From assembly GCF_036607905.1 (NCBI RefSeq), contig NZ_CP144555.1:124001-188000 (forward strand): DNA of 64,000 bases, read 5' to 3'. Position 1 is the first letter of the stretch. Each line of letters opens with the position of its first letter. The position numbers and the translations under genes are program-made. Origin of the DNA: Streptomyces sp. SCSIO 75703. GTDB lineage: Bacteria; Actinomycetota; Actinomycetes; Streptomycetales; Streptomycetaceae. This document shows, in pieces, positions 60,349 through 64,000 of this stretch. The notes beneath the pieces were generated by a model that was given only the letters and a program-made list of their open reading frames with translations, made no database searches and was not told the DNA's origin.

Positions 60349-61557
60349 ATGACTCCTCGTCACCAGCGGAACCTCGGCCGCCGCAAGCTGCTGTACGCCC
60401 TCGGCGGCGCGGCCGTCGCCGTCCCCGCCATCGCCGCGATCGCCCCCCACGCCCTCGCGGAGACCGCCTCCGGCGGCGACGGCGGCCCCTCGGCCAAGGC
60501 CGACGGCGCCCTGCCCGTCACCCTGGTCAACAACACTGGCTCCTTCGGGAACGACGACATCCACGTCTACGTCGTCGGCAACGAGGGCGGGCGGCAGGTC
60601 CGGCTCACCCCGGAGGGCACCCTCGCCCCCATCTCCCTCTCCGACAACGGCCCCGACGGCTTCACCGACTACGCCCTCGGCCTGACCGGCACCGAGACCC
60701 GGCTCACCCTGCCCCACATGTCCGGCCGCATCTACGTGGCGCTCGGCGGGAAGCTGCGGTTCAAGGCGGTCGCGGACGGCAACGGCGACGCCGCCCTCCA
60801 GTACCCGGCGGGCTGGGTCACCTCCGACCCGAGCTACGGGGTGCTGCACGACAGCGCCGAGTTCACCTACAACGCCGACGGCATGTTCTGCAACACCACC
60901 ATGGTCGACATGTTCAGCGTGCCGCTGAGCATCCGGCTGACCGGCTCGCAGGACCAGACCACCGGCACCGTGCGTCCCGGCGGCCGGGCTGCCGCCTTCG
61001 CCGCGCTGCGCGAGATCGAGGAGTTCGCGCCGCTGGTCGTGGACGACACCCGTGTCATCGCCCCCGGCCACGGCCTGGACGCCGGCCTGTTCCCGAAGGA
61101 CTACCTCGCCCCGTACATCGACGAGGTGTGGAGCACCTACACCGGCAAGGACCTCGTCGTCACCACCAACGCCGGCACCTTCACCGGCCGGGTCCGCGGC
61201 GACCGCCTCACCTTCGAAGGCCCCGCCCAGGTCTCCTTCGCCAAGCCGTCCACCCGGGACGTGCTCTTCTGCGACGGGAACCTCGCCGCGCCCAACGACG
61301 GCACCACCGGACCGGTCGCCGCCGTCCTCGGCGCCGGTTTCAACCGCGCGACGCTGCTCTCCTCCAGCCGGCAGCCGACGACCGACCCCGCCACGTTCTA
61401 CGGCACCGCCCTGACCAACCACTACGCCAAGGCGGTGCACGCGGCCACCGAGGACGGCCGGGCCTACGGCTTCGCCTTCGACGACGTGGCCGACTTCGCC
61501 TCCTACGTCCAGGACACCGCCCCCACCGGCTTCCGGCTGACCCTCTCCCCCCTCTGA
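60349..61557 (+). CDS. secreted GH64 beta-1,3-glucanase
   Basis: 402 residues. A Tat-type signal (NLGRRKLLYALGGAAVAVP, then AIAPHALA) precedes the GH64 domain: LPVTLVNNTGSFGNDDIHVYV, ISLSDNGPDGFTDYALGL, SGRIYVALGGKLRF, EFTYNADGMFCNTTMVDMFS with family acidic residues, YIDEVWSTYTGKDL and FYGTALTNHYAKAVH. GH64 enzymes cut beta-1,3-glucan (laminarin, fungal wall) to laminaripentaose. No binding module is attached. ATG 60349 has CAGGAGG upstream. Controlled presumably by the LacI-type palindrome 43 bases away; no such regulator is adjacent. Confidence 0.9.
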   Translation: MTPRHQRNLGRRKLLYALGGAAVAVPAIAAIAPHALAETASGGDGGPSAKADGALPVTLVNNTGSFGNDDIHVYVVGNEGGRQVRLTPEGTLAPISLSDNGPDGFTDYALGLTGTETRLTLPHMSGRIYVALGGKLRFKAVADGNGDAALQYPAGWVTSDPSYGVLHDSAEFTYNADGMFCNTTMVDMFSVPLSIRLTGSQDQTTGTVRPGGRAAAFAALREIEEFAPLVVDDTRVIAPGHGLDAGLFPKDYLAPYIDEVWSTYTGKDLVVTTNAGTFTGRVRGDRLTFEGPAQVSFAKPSTRDVLFCDGNLAAPNDGTTGPVAAVLGAGFNRATLLSSSRQPTTDPATFYGTALTNHYAKAVHAATEDGRAYGFAFDDVADFASYVQDTAPTGFRLTLSPL

Positions 61558-61605
61558 GCGGCGGCCCGGAGTGCGGGCGGCGCGGCACCGTAGGAGCGTG
61601 GGGAT

Positions 61606-62724
61606 GTGCTCCCGAAGGTGTCCGTCGTGCCGCCACGCCGGGACGAGGACCGGCGCGGGTGGCTGCGAGGGGCGCCGCCGCCCCGCTGGGTCCGCGTCCT
61701 GCCGCTCGCCATGGTCGCCGCGATCTGCGTGTCGACGCTGCTCAGCCCCGGTCCGCTCGACATCGGCTTCCTGCTCGGGGCCATCCCGCCGATGGCCGTG
61801 CTGTCGTACAGCCCGCTGGCGACCGCGGCCCTCGGCGCCACCGCCGTCGTCCTGCTGAACATCCCGGACCTGCGGCTGGACCGGCCGGGCAACACCGATC
61901 TGCTGACCGTCACCTTCGTCGCCGTGCTCAGCGTCTTCGTCTCCTTCGTGCGCAGCCGCCGCGACGCGCAGCTCGACCTGGCCAGCACCGTCGCCGAGGC
62001 CGCCCAGCTCGCCGTGCTCTCCCCGCTGCCCGAGCGGGTCGGGCCGGTGCGCTGCGCGGGGCTGTACCGGGCGGCGCAGCGCGGCACCCTGGTCGGCGGC
62101 GACTTCTTCGACGTGCGCGAGGGACCCTTCGGGGTGCGGGTCGTGATGGGCGACGTGCAGGGCCACGGCCTGGCGGCGGTGGCCACCGTCGCCTCGCTGC
62201 TGGGGGCGTTCCGGGAGGCGGTGCTCGACGAGCGGGACCTCGCCTCGGTCGCCGCGCGCCTCGACCGCCGGCTCCTGGTGGACGCGGCGGACGCCCGGCT
62301 CGACGACCTCTTCGCCACGGCGGCGCTGCTGGAGTTCTCGGCGGACGCCCGGCAGGCGCGGGTGGCGCTCTGCGGCAGTCCGCCCCCGTTGCTGCTACGC
62401 GGGACCGCCGTCACGGGCCTGGAGGCGCCGCCCTGGACCCCGCTCGGGCTCGGCCTCGCCGACCCGGCCGGCATCGAGACGCGGACGGTGCCGCTGCTGC
62501 CCGGCGACCGGCTGCTGCTGGCCTCCGACGGCGTGCTGGAGGCCCGCGACCGGGCGGGGGAGTTCTATCCGCTGGCCGGGCGGGTGGCCGCCCTGGCGGG
62601 CGGTGACGGGGACCCGGACACGCTCGTGCGGCGGGTCTGGGCCGATCTGCGGGCCTTCGGCCCGACGGTGCGCGACGACGTCAGCCTGCTGGTGCTCACG
62701 CCCTCGCCCCCGCCGCACGACTGA
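61606..62724 (+). CDS. membrane SpoIIE-type PP2C phosphatase
   Basis: 372 residues. Four or so N-terminal membrane helices (WVRVLPLAMVAAICVSTLL, IGFLLGAIPPMAVLSYSPL, TVTFVAVLSVFVSFV) precede the phosphatase domain (about 140-370): LSPLPERVGPVRCAGLYRAA, GTLVGGDFFDVREGPFGVRV with metal-binding Asp, VMGDVQGHGLAAVATVASLL, DRLLLASDGVLEARDRAG, TVRDDVSLLVLT. It probably dephosphorylates an anti-sigma antagonist in a partner-switching system. GTG 61606 follows TAGGAG; GTG 61618 is an alternative. No sigma regulator is adjacent. Confidence 0.9.
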   Translation: MLPKVSVVPPRRDEDRRGWLRGAPPPRWVRVLPLAMVAAICVSTLLSPGPLDIGFLLGAIPPMAVLSYSPLATAALGATAVVLLNIPDLRLDRPGNTDLLTVTFVAVLSVFVSFVRSRRDAQLDLASTVAEAAQLAVLSPLPERVGPVRCAGLYRAAQRGTLVGGDFFDVREGPFGVRVVMGDVQGHGLAAVATVASLLGAFREAVLDERDLASVAARLDRRLLVDAADARLDDLFATAALLEFSADARQARVALCGSPPPLLLRGTAVTGLEAPPWTPLGLGLADPAGIETRTVPLLPGDRLLLASDGVLEARDRAGEFYPLAGRVAALAGGDGDPDTLVRRVWADLRAFGPTVRDDVSLLVLTPSPPPHD

Positions 62725-62894
62725 GCCCGGCCTCGCCCCCGGCCCCTCTGGCGCTCCCCGCCCCTGAGCGGAATAGTGTTAAGAAAGGGTGTTTCGGGAT
62801 AATCGGGAGCGAAGCCACGAACCGACCCGTACGCGCACGAACAGCGACCACCGCACGGCCCGAGCGGCGATCCGGCAACAGAGGAGCAGCCATC

Positions 62895-63116
62895 ATGTCG
62901 ACGCCACAGCCCGACGCCTCCCAGCCCTCCGACGCCCGCGCGAGCGAGGACCGCGCCACCCCGGACGACCGGCTCCACGCCCGCAACGGCACCGACGTCT
63001 CCCCCGAGGACCTGGTCCTCGCGACAGGCCGGGACATCACCCCCCGCAACCTCGAATGGGCCCGGCGCAAGCTGGCCGACGAGGGCCCCGCGGCCCTCGA
63101 CAAGCTGCTGCCCTGA
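62895..63116 (+). CDS. small acidic hypothetical protein
   Basis: 73 residues: MSTPQPDASQPSDARASED, a disordered start, then a more ordered half DRLHARNGTDVSPEDLVLA, ITPRNLEWARRKLADEGPA ending DKLLP. The C-terminal half looks like a short helical domain found in actinobacterial small proteins. ATG 62895 with GAGGAGCAG upstream. A very long perfect hairpin follows. Confidence 0.72.
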   Translation: MSTPQPDASQPSDARASEDRATPDDRLHARNGTDVSPEDLVLATGRDITPRNLEWARRKLADEGPAALDKLLP

Positions 63117-63120
63117 CCCC

Positions 63121-63168
63121 CGCACGCCGCCCCGGCCGCTCCCATGGGAGCGGCCGGGGCGGCGTGCG
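63121..63168. terminator. bidirectional terminator, 48 bp perfect palindrome
   Basis: The 24 bases starting CGCACGCCGCCCCGG and ending CTCCCA are exactly mirrored to 63168, five bases past the small hypothetical stop and 20 before the end of the convergent DUF5709 gene. Confidence 0.88.
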
Positions 63169-63187
63169 GCCGTGCCGCGCCGGTCGC

Positions 63188-63658
63188 TCAGGGCCGCTCG
63201 GTGGGGTCCTCCACCACGTGCACGGCGGCCTCCTCGGCGCCCGCGGCGCCCGCGTCGATGCCCACGTCGTCCGCGACGGTCTCCTTGGTGGTGTCCGGGC
63301 GGACCCCTTCGTCGGGGGCGACCAGGCGGCCGGAGCGGGCGTCGCCGGCCTCGGGGTCGACCGGCTCGCCCTCGCCGCCCGGGGCGTCGCCCACCCCGTC
63401 GCCGTCCGGGGCCGCGACGTCGGGCACCTCCTGCTCCAGGCGTGCGTCCAGGCTCTCGCCGTCGTGCTGCTCCTCGGCGGTCGTGCCGTGCCGGGTGACG
63501 CCGAGGGGCTTCTCCGGCGGGGAGTAGCCCTCGTCCAGGGTCGCGTCGTAGTCGCGCTCGTCGACGGCGTCCTCCAGGTCGAGGGGCGCGGCGTCCTGCT
63601 GCTCCTCGTTGCCCTCGGTGGGCTGGTAGGCGTCGTCGGCCATCGGGTCGGTGCCCAT
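63188..63658 (-). CDS. DUF5709-like acidic protein
   Basis: 156 residues, strongly acidic and mostly disordered: MADDAYQPTEGNEEQQDA, LDEGYSPPEKPLGVTRHG (the DUF5709 signature of a YSPPE-x-P-G segment), DARLEQEVPDVA, and a terminal block VADDVGIDAGAAGAEEAAVH. DUF5709 proteins are common in Streptomyces with no known function. ATG 63658 has GAGGGAGG upstream; ATG 63643 is an in-frame alternative. Confidence 0.82.
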   Translation of the reverse strand: MGTDPMADDAYQPTEGNEEQQDAAPLDLEDAVDERDYDATLDEGYSPPEKPLGVTRHGTTAEEQHDGESLDARLEQEVPDVAAPDGDGVGDAPGGEGEPVDPEAGDARSGRLVAPDEGVRPDTTKETVADDVGIDAGAAGAEEAAVHVVEDPTERP

Positions 63659-63821
63659 CGCTGCCTCCCTCTCGCTGCGGTGGTTCGGCCGGCGCGGCCG
63701 ATACGGTGACCGCTGTCGCGTTTCCCGATCCGCGCCCCTTAACCTCCGCCGCACCGCGCGCCGGCCCCCGCCGCACCGCGCGCCGCCGGCCGCGTCCGGA
63801 GGCCCGCGGCGCCGCTCCGGC

Positions 63822-64000
63822 CTACTCGTCGCCGTCCCCCGCCGGCCCGGCCGGCGGGGGTGCGACACGGGCGGTCAGCTCGCCCACCCGGTACGGGGTC
63901 CAGGTGCGGGCGTACTCCGGTGCGGCCTGCCCCGGGCCGAGCAGTACGGCGACGGGACGCTCGCGGGCGGTGCCGGTGATCTTCTCGGGGGTGGTGTTCT
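63822..64000 (-). CDS. partial unidentified protein, C-terminal end
   Basis: The last 58 codons of a gene whose start lies beyond the window. It reads NTTPEKITGTARERPVAV, LLGPGQAAPEYARTWTPYRV, then GELTARVAPPPAGPAGDGDE and TAG. The frame is continuous to the window end. I cannot name the family from this fragment. Confidence 0.6.
   Translation of the reverse strand, partial: NTTPEKITGTARERPVAVLLGPGQAAPEYARTWTPYRVGELTARVAPPPAGPAGDGDE

Noticed and set aside
62776..62803. Promoter before the 62895 gene (TTAAGA and GATAAT)
   Set aside because: Spacing of 13 bases is too short for a normal sigma-70-type promoter, and other pairings are equally possible.

Overview
The window is high-GC chromosomal DNA of a Streptomyces-type actinomycete. 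The evidence is very high third-position GC, GTG and TTG starts, ATGA stop/start overlaps, a SigB/F-type stress sigma factor, SpoIIE phosphatases, an XRE-DUF5753/DUF397/ATPase module, roadblock proteins, a Tat-dependent GH64 glucanase and a GH10 xylanase with CBM2. I see no rRNA, CRISPR array, transposase or prophage. It looks like an accessory-rich chromosomal arm made of many short, independently regulated units.

Layout. 0-9 kb: unknown protein, PRC-barrel protein, stress sigma factor, FemX-like peptidoglycan bridge enzyme, SGNH hydrolase with a TetR regulator, DUF488 protein and DMT transporter. 8.5-11.5 kb: GntR regulator with a TauE/SafE permease, a small tyrosine-rich protein, an atypical tRNA-Gly(UCC) with its own terminator, and a secreted protein. 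11.6-16.4 kb: phosphoketolase and GH65 glycoside phosphorylase in one transcription unit. 16.7-19.2 kb: a sulfane-sulfur locus with a shortened rhodanese, TauE permease, CstR-like repressor and second rhodanese, with GATACCCC-type operators. 19.2-26 kb: TetR with a DHA2 efflux pump, flavodoxin-like protein, TerD, a sortase-type DUF1996 surface protein, then 1.27 kb without a clear gene.

26-34 kb: large catalase, then two divergent units (DAG kinase and AGPS-like flavoprotein; TetR and GlpD) with the same gene set as Mycobacterium tuberculosis Rv2249c-Rv2252. 34-42 kb: decayed STAS gene, GH10 xylanase behind two CGAAACTTTCG boxes, a large multi-sensor SpoIIE phosphatase, CsbD, and a second DHA2 pump with a His-rich tail. 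42-46 kb: FprA-type ferredoxin reductase and a four-gene roadblock/DUF4388 cluster. 48-52 kb: three-subunit PaoABC-type molybdenum oxidoreductase. 53.3-54.8 kb: an ATP-grasp-modified RiPP (graspetide) locus. 55-60 kb: DinB, DUF5133, HEAT, anti-sigma-like ATPase, DUF397, XRE-DUF5753 and DUF574 methyltransferase. 60-64 kb: GH64 glucanase behind a LacI-type palindrome, a membrane SpoIIE phosphatase and acidic hypotheticals.

Most noteworthy are the graspetide locus, the structurally atypical tRNA-Gly, the persulfide dioxygenase-rhodanese that has lost its catalytic metallo-beta-lactamase domain in frame, the GTPase-less roadblock cluster, and several near-perfect operator palindromes whose regulators are not obvious. 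All calls come from reading the sequence and family knowledge; no database search was run.
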